Source of the DNA: Streptomyces sp. NBC_01551
Lineage (GTDB): Bacteria > Actinomycetota > Actinomycetes > Streptomycetales > Streptomycetaceae
Assembly (NCBI RefSeq): GCF_026339935.1
Contig: NZ_JAPEPX010000001.1
Coordinates: 3,114,001 to 3,178,000 of the forward strand
Direction of reading: 5' to 3'
Length of the DNA: 64,000 nt
The first letter of the stretch is position 1; every line of letters starts with the position of its first letter. Below are positions 1-6,548 of the stretch, piece by piece. Position numbers and translations under genes: made by a program. The notes beneath the pieces are model-generated. The model did not search any database, was not told where the DNA came from, and saw nothing but the letters and a program-made list of their open reading frames with translations.

Positions 1-2
1 CG

Positions 3-335
3 CTGATCCTCGCCGCGGCCCCGCCCGCGCACCGGGCCGGCCCGGTCGAGAAGACCCTCACCGACGCCCTCGCCTTCCTCGACACCCACGGCTGGGCCAA
101 GCACCGCCTGATCCACCCCGAGGGCGCCCGCTGCTCCATCGGCGCCCTGCGCGCTGCGGCCGGCGACCGCAACGCCGCCTACCGGGACGCCGGAACCCTC
201 CTCCTCGATGAGGCCCGCCGGCAGCACGGCAACCAGTGGGAGTCCATCCCCTCCTGGAACGACTCCCACACCGGAGCCCAGGTCCGCAGCGTGTGGGAGG
301 TCGCCATCCGCCGCGCACACCACCTGAACGTCTGA
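3..335 (+). CDS. Partial hypothetical protein, DUF6197-like
   Basis: The 5' end lies outside the window; 110 codons are visible, in frame from position 3 to the TGA at 333-335. The visible part is rich in Trp, His and Ala and carries the segments WAKHRLIHPEGARCSIGALR and WNDSHTGAQV. This arrangement (an R/G-x-x-C-S/A-I/L-GAL segment, then W-N-D near the C-terminus) resembles the DUF6197 proteins often found on actinobacterial phages and integrative elements. The family assignment is from memory and the function is unknown. It is the first gene of a rightward cluster on the mobile element. The next small gene begins 14 bp after its stop. Confidence 0.6.
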   Translation: MILAAAPPAHRAGPVEKTLTDALAFLDTHGWAKHRLIHPEGARCSIGALRAAAGDRNAAYRDAGTLLLDEARRQHGNQWESIPSWNDSHTGAQVRSVWEVAIRRAHHLNV

Positions 336-349
336 GACCGGAGCTGCCC

Positions 350-517
350 GTGTCGTTCTCGTTCACCGACTCCGAACCGAACAACGAACCGTCCTTCTCC
401 TTCACCGCGCCGGGGGAGGTGGAGGAGAAGCTGCAGGCGATCGCCGACATGGCACACGAAATCCTGCGCCTCGTCGCCGAAGTACGCAGGCAGACCGGCA
501 CCCTCCACAACCGCTGA
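350..517 (+). CDS. Small acidic hypothetical protein (55 aa)
   Basis: The reading frame opens upstream, but the GTG at 350, 14 bp after the previous stop, is the sensible start; GGAG (about 339-343) lies at usable distance. The N-terminal part repeats the pattern SFSFT twice (residues 2-6 and again near 15-19). The C-terminal half is a predicted amphipathic helix (EVEEKLQAIADMAHEILRLV). I do not recognise a family. It sits in a run of small accessory genes on the integrative element and is probably co-transcribed with its neighbours. Coding status is supported by position, helix pattern and third-position GC only. Confidence 0.5.
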   Translation: MSFSFTDSEPNNEPSFSFTAPGEVEEKLQAIADMAHEILRLVAEVRRQTGTLHNR

Positions 518-528
518 AAGGGCATTCC

Positions 529-702
529 GTGTGCCGGAACCTCCTGTCGGAGCGGATCTCCGACGCCGCCGTCCTCATCGCCGGCAAGCACACCGTGCTC
601 TGCCCCTACCCGGCTTGTGACGTCAGCGTCCGCTACCGCCACGTCACCCCCGACGAGGCCAAGCGCCTGATCGAACTCGCCACCGACCACAGCCGCCACT
701 GA
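529..702 (+). CDS. Small hypothetical protein with two Cys (57 aa)
   Basis: GTG start at 529, 11 bp after the previous stop; TGA at 700-702. The protein begins MCRNLLSERISDAAVLIAGK and contains CPYPAC, a possible metal or disulfide pair, then a helical, charged C-terminus. The family is not recognised. A strong hairpin follows directly, so this is the last gene of the short accessory cluster ahead of the methyltransferase-replication operon. Proteins of this size and place are frequent on Streptomyces integrative elements, but nothing in the sequence gives a function. Confidence 0.5.
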   Translation: MCRNLLSERISDAAVLIAGKHTVLCPYPACDVSVRYRHVTPDEAKRLIELATDHSRH

Positions 703-705
703 AAC

Positions 706-748
706 GACGAGAGCGGCCCCGTCTCGGCAAAGTCGGGCCGCTCTCGTC
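706..748 (+). terminator. Perfect 14-bp hairpin after small-gene cluster
   Basis: GACGAGAGCGGCCC (706-719) pairs exactly with GGGCCGCTCTCGTC (735-748) around a 15-base loop. There is no U-tract, as is usual in Streptomyces. It separates the accessory genes from the methyltransferase gene, whose ATG is 34 bp further on. Confidence 0.7.
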
Positions 749-781
749 TCCCAGCACTCTCAAGAACTGGAGACATCCAGC

Positions 782-1834
782 ATGACTCAACCCACCCTTG
801 TCCCGCGAGTGGACGGGCCGAGGATCTTGTCCCTGTGCACCGGCTACGGCGGACTCGACCTGGCCGTCACCGCCGGACTTCCGGACGCGACCGTGGTCGC
901 GCACGCCGAGACCGACCAGGCCGCCGCCCGGATCCTCGCCCACCACCACCCGAGCGTCCCGAATCTCGGCGACATCACGCGCGTGGACTGGGCGGCCGTG
1001 CGGGCCGCGTTCGCGCCGACCGTGATCACCGTCGGGTTCCCCTGCCAGGACATCTCCAACGCCGGTACCCGGGAGGGCATCCGAGGTGAACGCTCCGGAA
1101 TCTGGACCTCCGTCGCCCACGCCGTTCGCGACGTTCGACCCGAGTACGTCTTCCTGGAAAACGTCGCCGCCCTCGTCCGACGCGGCCTCGACGTCGTCGC
1201 AGGCGACCTGGCCACGCTCGGGTACGACCTGTCGTGGACGTGCCTTCGCGCGTCCGACATCGGAGCCCCCCACCGCCGGGACCGCTGGTGGGGACTGGCC
1301 CACCGCGACGATTCCGACCCCGACACGCTCCGACGGGACTGGCGGCCCTGGCAGCAGCCCCCGACGTCGGGGCGGACTCAACCTCCGCACCTGGGTCACC
1401 ACACTCCCGCACCCCCCGCACACCCCGGAGTGAGTCGGGTGCGGATGCTCCCCACCCCGAAGGCCTCCGACGGGCCCAACCAGCGTGACCGGGCCGGGAA
1501 CTACTACCTCCCCGGCCTCGCCCCCCGACTGGACTCCCGCTGGGTCGATCACACCGGCACCGACCACGCTCCCGCCATCCACCGTTGGGCACACGTCCTT
1601 GGCCACCCGGCCCCGGAGCCGACCGAGCCCGCCCAACGTGGTCCGGGACGCCGGTTGGCGCCGGCCTTCGCGGAATGGCTCATGGGGGTCCCCGGCCGCG
1701 TCACCACCGTCCCCGACCTGACCCGCTCCGACCGGCTCCGCGCCATCGGCAACGGCGCCGTCCCCCAACAGGGCCACGCCGGCTACACCCACCTCGTCCA
1801 CGCCCTCGCCGACGGCATGGAGGTGGCCGCATGA
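782..1834 (+). CDS. DNA (cytosine-5-)-methyltransferase of the mobile element
   Basis: A 350-residue C5 cytosine methyltransferase that transfers methyl from S-adenosylmethionine to cytosine in a specific DNA sequence. Motif I (SLCTGYGGLDL, residues 17-27) binds SAM. Motif IV GFPCQDISNAG gives the catalytic Cys88. Motif VI is FLENV (124-128), motif VIII is HRRDRWW (164-170), and motif X is GNGAVPQQ (from about 323). The target-recognition region between about 180 and 300 is rich in Pro and His. ATG 782 follows GGAG. The stop overlaps the next ATG (ATGA, 1831-1834), so it is translationally coupled to the primase-polymerase. No restriction endonuclease is adjacent, so it is an orphan in the visible part. 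It may protect the element from host restriction or mark its origin; the target sequence cannot be read from the protein. Confidence 0.93.
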   Translation: MTQPTLVPRVDGPRILSLCTGYGGLDLAVTAGLPDATVVAHAETDQAAARILAHHHPSVPNLGDITRVDWAAVRAAFAPTVITVGFPCQDISNAGTREGIRGERSGIWTSVAHAVRDVRPEYVFLENVAALVRRGLDVVAGDLATLGYDLSWTCLRASDIGAPHRRDRWWGLAHRDDSDPDTLRRDWRPWQQPPTSGRTQPPHLGHHTPAPPAHPGVSRVRMLPTPKASDGPNQRDRAGNYYLPGLAPRLDSRWVDHTGTDHAPAIHRWAHVLGHPAPEPTEPAQRGPGRRLAPAFAEWLMGVPGRVTTVPDLTRSDRLRAIGNGAVPQQGHAGYTHLVHALADGMEVAA

Positions 1835-2673
1835 TCCACGCGACCGGCCACCTGCGAACCGCCCTGTGGCTCGCCGAACTCGGACTGCCCGCGATGCCCC
1901 TGAGCCGCGCCAAACGACCGGTGGCCAACTGCCCGGCCTGCAAGGACAACGCCTGCGGGGACCGTCCCAACATGCTCGCCGCCGGCCCCTGCGCCTGCCC
2001 CAACCCGTGCCACGGCTGGGCCGCCGCCACCACCGACCTTGAAGTCCTCGCCTCCCCGGCCTGGGCCCCTGCCTGGCGGCAGGCCGATGGCGTCGCCTAC
2101 CACCCCGGCGGTGCCGGCTACACCGTCGTGGACCTCGACCACGACGACGCCGTCGCCTGGGCCCGCCAGAACCTCCCCGCCACCAAGACCGTGCCCACCA
2201 CGCGGGGCGAGCACTGGATCTACCAGGGCACGATGCCCTCGCCCAACGGCGTCCGCGACGGCATCGACATCAAGTCCTGCATGGCCTACGCCCGGTGGCG
2301 CGGCCCCGGCACCGGCACCATGACCGCCCTGCCCGACGCCGTGCGCGCCCTGGCCGTGAAGGAACCCGCCCCGGTACGCGCCGGCGTCGTGACGGTGCCG
2401 GCCCTGGCCGGGGGTGGGGAGTGCCCGCACCGCTCGCCCGCCTACCTGGAGCGGGGCATCGCCATGGCGGAGCAGCGCATCACCGACGCCGCCGACGCCA
2501 TCCACCGGAGCGTCTACCGGGTCTTCCTCGCGGTGCTGTCCGTCCACGGCCGGTGCGGCTGCATCACCGACGCTCACGTCGGCCGGCTGTTCAAGGCCGC
2601 AGGGGACAAGGGCGAGTCGCTGCGGCACTGCGAGATGGCCTGGGCCAACGCCCGCACGAAGCTGGGAGTGTGA
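1831..2673 (+). CDS. Bifunctional primase-polymerase (prim-pol) replication protein
   Basis: A 280-residue protein of the archaeo-eukaryotic-type primase-polymerase family, which can make primers and extend DNA. The acidic pair is in TVVDLDHDDA (Asp101, Asp103). The conserved His is in TTRGEHWIY (His128), and a third acidic position lies in GIDIKS (Asp146). Six cysteines between residues 34 and 60 (CPAC, C, CAC, C) could form a zinc site. The start is ATG 1831, overlapping the methyltransferase stop by 4 bp; its own stop overlaps the next GTG by 4 bp. With the downstream ATPase it forms the replication module of a prim-pol type AICE, one of the known replicator classes of actinomycete integrative elements. 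Confidence 0.88.
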   Translation: MIHATGHLRTALWLAELGLPAMPLSRAKRPVANCPACKDNACGDRPNMLAAGPCACPNPCHGWAAATTDLEVLASPAWAPAWRQADGVAYHPGGAGYTVVDLDHDDAVAWARQNLPATKTVPTTRGEHWIYQGTMPSPNGVRDGIDIKSCMAYARWRGPGTGTMTALPDAVRALAVKEPAPVRAGVVTVPALAGGGECPHRSPAYLERGIAMAEQRITDAADAIHRSVYRVFLAVLSVHGRCGCITDAHVGRLFKAAGDKGESLRHCEMAWANARTKLGV

Positions 2674-4151
2674 CCGTGCCCGACGAGGACAAGAACCCCG
2701 CGCGGCAGGTCATCACCGACTACGCGCAGGACCACTTCCGGTACTTCCGCACCACCGAAGGCACCGTCTACGCGCAGCGCAACGGCCATCCGGTCGCCCG
2801 GCCGATCCGTTCCCAGGGCACGACCGGCAGCCACCGTCAGGAACTCATGGTCGGCCTCTACAACGACGGCGTCGGCTCCTTCAACGGCACGGCTCTCAAG
2901 GAGGCACTGGACTTGATCGAGGCACTCGCGCTCAGCCAGGAAGTACAGCCCACCCACATCCGGGTCGCCCCCGGATTCGACGGCGCGACCTGGCTCGACC
3001 TGGGCCGTGACGACGGCAAGTCCGTCCGCATCCACCCCACCGGCTGGGACATCCGCGTCCCCGACCCGCGCGAGGTCTGCTGGCGGCGCACCCAGCTCAC
3101 CGGCGAACTCCCCCTTCCCGAGAAGGACACCGACGGCAAGGGCATCGACGCCCTGCTACGGCTGTGCAACTTCGCCGGCGCCGAAAGCGAGTGCCTGGCC
3201 GTGGCGTGGGTGATCGGCTGTCTGGAGCCGTCCGTGCCCGTCCCCGCGCCGTTCCTCACCGGCCCCCAGGGCGCGGGGAAGTCCACCGCGGCTCGCATGC
3301 TGATGCGGATCGTGGAAGGCATGACCGGCGACCTGCGCCGTGCCCCGAAGGACGAGGAGAACCTGATCACGGCCGTCGCCGCCGGATGGATCACCGCCCT
3401 CGACAACCTCTCCCACCTGCCCCCGGACCTGTCCGACCTGATGTGCTGCATCGTGACCGGCGCCGAGAGCATCAAGCGGGCCCTGTTCAGCGACGGCGAC
3501 GTCTACCGCTCCCGCTACCGCCGGCCCCTCCTGCTGACCGGCATCGACGTCGGAGTCATCCGCCCCGACCTCGCCGAACGCCTCCTGCCCCTGCGCCTGG
3601 TACGGCCCCGGGTACGGCGGACCGAAGCCGAGCTGTGGACGGAGTACGCGCAGAAACTGCCGGTCATCCTCGGCTCCGTCCTGGACCTCACCGTCAAAGT
3701 CCGGGCTGCCGAGGCTGACACCCCCACCGACCTGCGCATGGCCGACTTCGCGCACCTGTGCGCGCAGCTCGACGCCGCAAGCGGCTTCGGTGCCCTCCAC
3801 GCCTACCGGGCGGGCCTGGACGAGCTGAACGACGACGTGATCGAGGGCGACCTCATGGCGCAGGCCGTCCTCAAGCACGCGGCCGGCGCCGAACCGGGCG
3901 AGGAGGTCCGGATGACGTCGGCGGAGTGGCTGCACGCCGTCACCCAGCTCTACGCCGGTGAGGACTTCCGGCCCCTGCCCAAAGGGTGGCCCACCACCGG
4001 CAAGGTCTTCTCCGACCGCCTCAAGCGCCTCCAGCCCACCCTGGCCGCCCGCGGCGTCCTCGTCGACTGGGGCCGCACCAAAGCGGCCCGCTACATCGCC
4101 ATGACCCGACCGGCCCCCGAACCGCCGGGCCACCAGCAGACGGTGTTCTGA
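2670..4151 (+). CDS. ATP-binding replication protein (helicase-like ATPase)
   Basis: Start is GTG 2670, overlapping the previous stop (GTGA); GTG 2676 is the alternative. The 493-residue protein has a P-loop, GPQGAGKST (residues 198-206), a Walker B-like segment ITALDN (241-246) and an Arg-rich stretch after about 280 that could supply the arginine finger. The C-terminal 120 residues (TSAEWL, then GKVFSDRLKRLQPTL) look like a DNA-binding module. Proteins of this architecture lie next to prim-pol genes on Streptomyces integrative elements and are thought to unwind DNA at the origin. Helicase activity is inferred from the neighbour and the P-loop, not from a full set of helicase motifs. Confidence 0.8.
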   Translation: MTVPDEDKNPARQVITDYAQDHFRYFRTTEGTVYAQRNGHPVARPIRSQGTTGSHRQELMVGLYNDGVGSFNGTALKEALDLIEALALSQEVQPTHIRVAPGFDGATWLDLGRDDGKSVRIHPTGWDIRVPDPREVCWRRTQLTGELPLPEKDTDGKGIDALLRLCNFAGAESECLAVAWVIGCLEPSVPVPAPFLTGPQGAGKSTAARMLMRIVEGMTGDLRRAPKDEENLITAVAAGWITALDNLSHLPPDLSDLMCCIVTGAESIKRALFSDGDVYRSRYRRPLLLTGIDVGVIRPDLAERLLPLRLVRPRVRRTEAELWTEYAQKLPVILGSVLDLTVKVRAAEADTPTDLRMADFAHLCAQLDAASGFGALHAYRAGLDELNDDVIEGDLMAQAVLKHAAGAEPGEEVRMTSAEWLHAVTQLYAGEDFRPLPKGWPTTGKVFSDRLKRLQPTLAARGVLVDWGRTKAARYIAMTRPAPEPPGHQQTVF

Positions 4152-4177
4152 CCCGCGCCCCCAGGGCGCACCTGTAC

Positions 4178-4223
4178 GGGCAAGAAGAGCACGCCCCGCC
4201 GTGACCGGGGTGCTCCTCTTGCC
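4178..4223 (+). terminator. Long hairpin after the replication operon
   Basis: The arms GGCAAGAAGAGCACGCCCCG and CGGGGTGCTCCTCTTGCC (right arm 4206-4223) form an almost continuous stem with one asymmetry and a loop of about 7 bases. It lies 27 bp after the ATPase stop and probably ends the methyltransferase-primpol-ATPase transcript. Confidence 0.7.
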
Positions 4224-4341
4224 TGTCCGGCGGCTCGCCGCCGCCGCAGAGGTCGTGCCGCGAAGCGGCCCCTCACTTCGTCTTGAGCGGAGCGCACCAC
4301 AACAGAAACCACCCCCGTCTTTTCCTAAGAGAGGAAATGCT

Positions 4342-4558
4342 GCGTCACCCGCGTCACCACGGCCCCCGAAACGGTCTATGACCTGCGACTACAGGGGTGA
4401 CGCAGACGGCCAACGGCTGCGTCATCGTGCGTCACCTGCGTCACCACCTCCGACACCCCGATGACGCGGGTGACACAGCCGATGACACACGAACCCCTGC
4501 TGCGTCACCCCAAACCCGCAGGTCAGAACCATAAATGACGCAGATGACGCGGTGACGC
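4342..4558. repeat. Iteron-like array, 11 copies of RTGACGC/GCGTCAY (candidate origin)
   Basis: The gene-free stretch 4224-4630 contains 11 exact heptamers GCGTCAC/T or complement G/ATGACGC, starting at 4342, 4351, 4397, 4419, 4429, 4438, 4461, 4502, 4535, 4544 and 4552. Two GTGACAC/ATGACAC variants lie near 4470 and 4482. Copies occur in both orientations, many spaced 9-10 bp, about one helical turn. The array lies between the replication genes and xis/int. Such density is far above chance, and its place fits an origin bound by the prim-pol/ATPase, or an operator for the element's control. Which protein binds it is inference. Confidence 0.75.
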
Positions 4559-4630
4559 AGAAATCCCAGCCTCGGACAGCACGCCCTACCAACGAAGCCC
4601 CTTGCTCACCGCAAGCTAAGGAGTGGAACG

Positions 4631-4819
4631 ATGGCCCGCCCCAAGATGCTCAAGCTCGCGGAAGTCCTCATCGAGATCAACATGAGCCGCGCTGCCTTCT
4701 ACCGGCAGCGCGCCCGGGGCAACGCGCCCCGCCTCTTCAAGCTCCCGAACGGGCAGCTCCGTATCCGGCAGTCCGACCTGGACGACTGGCTGGCCAAGTG
4801 CGAGGAAACGGCCGCATAG
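4631..4819 (+). CDS. xis: Excisionase / helix-turn-helix DNA-binding protein (Xis)
   Basis: A basic 62-residue protein with a winged helix-turn-helix of the MerR/excisionase kind: KLAEVLIEINMSRAAFYRQR forms the helix-turn-helix and RLFKLPNGQLRIRQSDLDDW the wing and following helix. Proteins of this size directly upstream of a tyrosine integrase act as directionality factors for excision. ATG 4631 follows AAGGAG (4618-4623) at good distance. The gene begins 73 bp after the last heptamer of the repeat array, so that array may also contain its promoter or operator. The integrase starts 65 bp downstream, so the two are probably co-transcribed. Confidence 0.85.
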   Translation: MARPKMLKLAEVLIEINMSRAAFYRQRARGNAPRLFKLPNGQLRIRQSDLDDWLAKCEETAA

Positions 4820-4883
4820 CCAAGTCAGCCCACACGGGCCCCAGCCACTCCGGCTGGGGCCCTTCCCTTTGAACGGAGTCGAC

Positions 4884-6287
4884 TTGTACAGCTATGACGT
4901 GCGGATCTGGGGCATCCGGACCCGCCAGAGCAAGAGTGCCCCCTACCAGCTCCGATGGATCGTCGGGGGCGAGGAGCACCAGGCACCGTTTCTGACCAAG
5001 ACTCTGGCCGATGGTCGACGCGCTCAGCTCATGGAGGCCGTGCGAAAGGGCGAGCAGTTCGATGTGTCGTCCGGGTTGCCCGTTTCCGAACTTCGTCAGC
5101 TCAAGTCGCCCACCTGGTTCGAGCACGCCAGGGCCTATACCTGCATGAAGTGGCCGGACGCTGCGGCCAAGCACCGGGTAGGCATTGCCGAAGCGATGAC
5201 GAACGTGACCATGGCTCTGGTCACGGGCGGAAAGTCGGCTCCCGACCCGAAGGTGCTGCGGCTCGCCTTGCGGTCCTGGGCCTTCCAGATGACGCTGGAC
5301 GATCACGGCAACGCCGTCCCCCGTATGAAGGCCGAACAGCCGCCCGCGCCAGCAGCCCAGGCTCTGGAGTGGATGGCCAGGCATTCCCTTCGCCTGTCCG
5401 AAGTGGCGGAGGCGGAGAACCTGCGCCGTGCGCTGGCTGCCATCTCCCGGCGCCTCAACGGCAAGCGGGCGGCCGACAATACGATCAGGCGCAAGCGCGC
5501 CGTCCTGAGCAACGCGCTTCGGTACGCCGTCGAATGCGACTCGCTGCCCACGAATCCGCTACCCAAGGTCGACTGGGACCCGCCACAGACCGATGACGAA
5601 GTGGACTTCCAGTACGTGCCTGGGCCCGAGCTGGTCCGTCGGCTCCTGGACGCCGTCCGGGCTCAGGGGAGCCGCGGCGAGCACCTCCACGCGTTCTTCG
5701 GGTGCATGTACTACGCCGCGATGCGCCCATCGGAAGTGGCAGCCCTCTCCAAGAACGACTGCAAGCTGCCCCGGACGGGCTGGGGGGAGTTGGTCTTGCG
5801 CCGGAGTCGCCCTGAGGTCGGCGCGGGCTGGACTGATGGCGGAACCCCCTACGACGAGCGGGGGCTCAAGCGGCGGGCGCGCAAGGCCAGCCGGTCGGTA
5901 CCCGTGCCGCCGGCGCTCGTACAGCTCCTCCGGAGCCACCTGGACCGTGAAGGGACCGCTGCCGATGGGCGGCTGTTCCGGGCGGTGGAAGGTGGCCGGG
6001 TCGGCTCCAACGAGTACACCCGTGTCTGGGACGAAGCGCGGGCGAAGGCCCTGCCCGCCGCGGACGTGGATACGCCATTGGCCGAGGTTCCCTACTCGCT
6101 GCGGCATGCGGGTGTCTCGCTCTGGATCAAAGCAGGCGTCGATCCGGTGGAAGTGGCCCGTCGTGCCGGCCACAGCGTGGCTGTCCTCTGGAAGTTCTAC
6201 GCGAAGATCCTGCGCGGCCAGCAGCAGGTGTCGAACCAGCTCATTGATCAGGCCCTGGCAGAGGACGGCGCCCCCGGAGACGCCTGA
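4884..6287 (+). CDS. int: Tyrosine-type site-specific integrase
   Basis: A 467-residue phage-type integrase. The catalytic domain shows Arg281 (AAMRPSEVAAL), Arg407 in YSLRHAGVS, His430 in RRAGHSV and nucleophile Tyr439 in KFYAKIL. The first His of the usual HxxR box is replaced by Tyr, as in many actinobacterial integrases. An N-terminal region (about 1-130) should hold the arm-binding domain, and a core-binding domain follows (KRAADNTIRRKRAVLSNALR). I prefer the TTG at 4884 because GGAG (4875-4878) lies 5 bases ahead; TTG 4869 and GTG 4899 are alternatives. It would integrate and, with Xis, excise the element at the adjacent tRNA-Ser gene. Confidence 0.93.
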   Translation: MYSYDVRIWGIRTRQSKSAPYQLRWIVGGEEHQAPFLTKTLADGRRAQLMEAVRKGEQFDVSSGLPVSELRQLKSPTWFEHARAYTCMKWPDAAAKHRVGIAEAMTNVTMALVTGGKSAPDPKVLRLALRSWAFQMTLDDHGNAVPRMKAEQPPAPAAQALEWMARHSLRLSEVAEAENLRRALAAISRRLNGKRAADNTIRRKRAVLSNALRYAVECDSLPTNPLPKVDWDPPQTDDEVDFQYVPGPELVRRLLDAVRAQGSRGEHLHAFFGCMYYAAMRPSEVAALSKNDCKLPRTGWGELVLRRSRPEVGAGWTDGGTPYDERGLKRRARKASRSVPVPPALVQLLRSHLDREGTAADGRLFRAVEGGRVGSNEYTRVWDEARAKALPAADVDTPLAEVPYSLRHAGVSLWIKAGVDPVEVARRAGHSVAVLWKFYAKILRGQQQVSNQLIDQALAEDGAPGDA

Positions 6288-6292
6288 CGGCC

Positions 6293-6311
6293 TGGCCACA
6301 AGTTGGCCACA
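6293..6311 (+). repeat. Tandem TGGCCACA repeats between int and attachment site
   Basis: TGGCCACA occurs at 6293-6300 and again at 6304-6311, 11 bp apart start to start, 5 bp after the integrase stop and about 110 bp from the tRNA end. Two phased copies in this place could be integrase or Xis arm-type sites. Nothing else supports that role. Confidence 0.35.
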
Positions 6312-6364
6312 CGCGCTGGTCAACAGCGGGATATGGGCGATCCGGGGTGAGACAGGGTGAGCAG

Positions 6365-6399
6365 AGAGGGCGTGACCCCGAAACGGGATCACGCCCTCT
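6365..6399. terminator. Bidirectional hairpin between int and tRNA-Ser
   Basis: AGAGGGCGTGACCCCG pairs with CGGGATCACGCCCTCT around AAA with a single C/A mismatch. It stands between the rightward integrase gene and the leftward tRNA gene and can end both transcripts. Confidence 0.75.
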
Positions 6400-6419
6400 G
6401 ACCTGCTGCTTCTCTGACC

Positions 6420-6466
6420 TGGCGGTGGGTGTGGGATTTGAACCCACGGTGACATCGCTGCCACGA
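6420..6466. other. Predicted attachment-site core (3' half of tRNA-Ser)
   Basis: Actinomycete integrative elements recombine into the 3' part of a tRNA gene, often from the anticodon loop to the end, and rebuild it. Here the integrase lies about 130 bp beyond the 3' end, so one att core should be within this interval. The second copy, at the far left end of the element, is outside the window, so the exact core cannot be defined from this sequence. Confidence 0.45.
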
Positions 6467-6509
6467 CGGTTTTCAAGACCGTTCCCTTAGGCCGCTCGGG
6501 CAACCCACC
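6420..6509 (-). tRNA. tRNA-Ser (anticodon UGA), CCA encoded
   Basis: On the minus strand the gene begins GGTGGGTTGCCC at 6509 and ends ACCCACCGCCA at 6420. The acceptor stem GGTGGGT/ACCCACC is perfect. The anticodon arm ACGGT-CTTGAAA-ACCGT gives anticodon TGA. A long variable arm (about 18 nt) marks a class II tRNA-Ser, and the T arm is GTGGG-TTCAAAT-CCCAC. The discriminator is G and CCA is encoded. It reads UCA codons. Its 3' end faces the integrase gene, the usual geometry for a tRNA used as attB. Confidence 0.96.
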
Positions 6510-6536
6510 TGGCCGGTACAGAGTACCGGCAGGTGG
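6505..6536 (-). terminator. Hairpin overlapping the tRNA 5' end
   Basis: CCACCT (6505-6510) plus GCCGGTAC (6512-6519) pairs with GTACCGGC (6523-6530) plus AGGTGG (6531-6536), with one bulged G and a 3-base loop. It follows the leftward protease gene by 12 bp and should end that transcript. Five bases of one arm are the first bases of mature tRNA-Ser. Confidence 0.6.
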
Positions 6537-6548
6537 GGGGCGGGTGGG

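Noticed and set aside
4869..4883. TTG 4869 as the integrase start.
   Set aside because: No ribosome-binding sequence precedes it, while TTG 4884 has GGAG at 5 bases.
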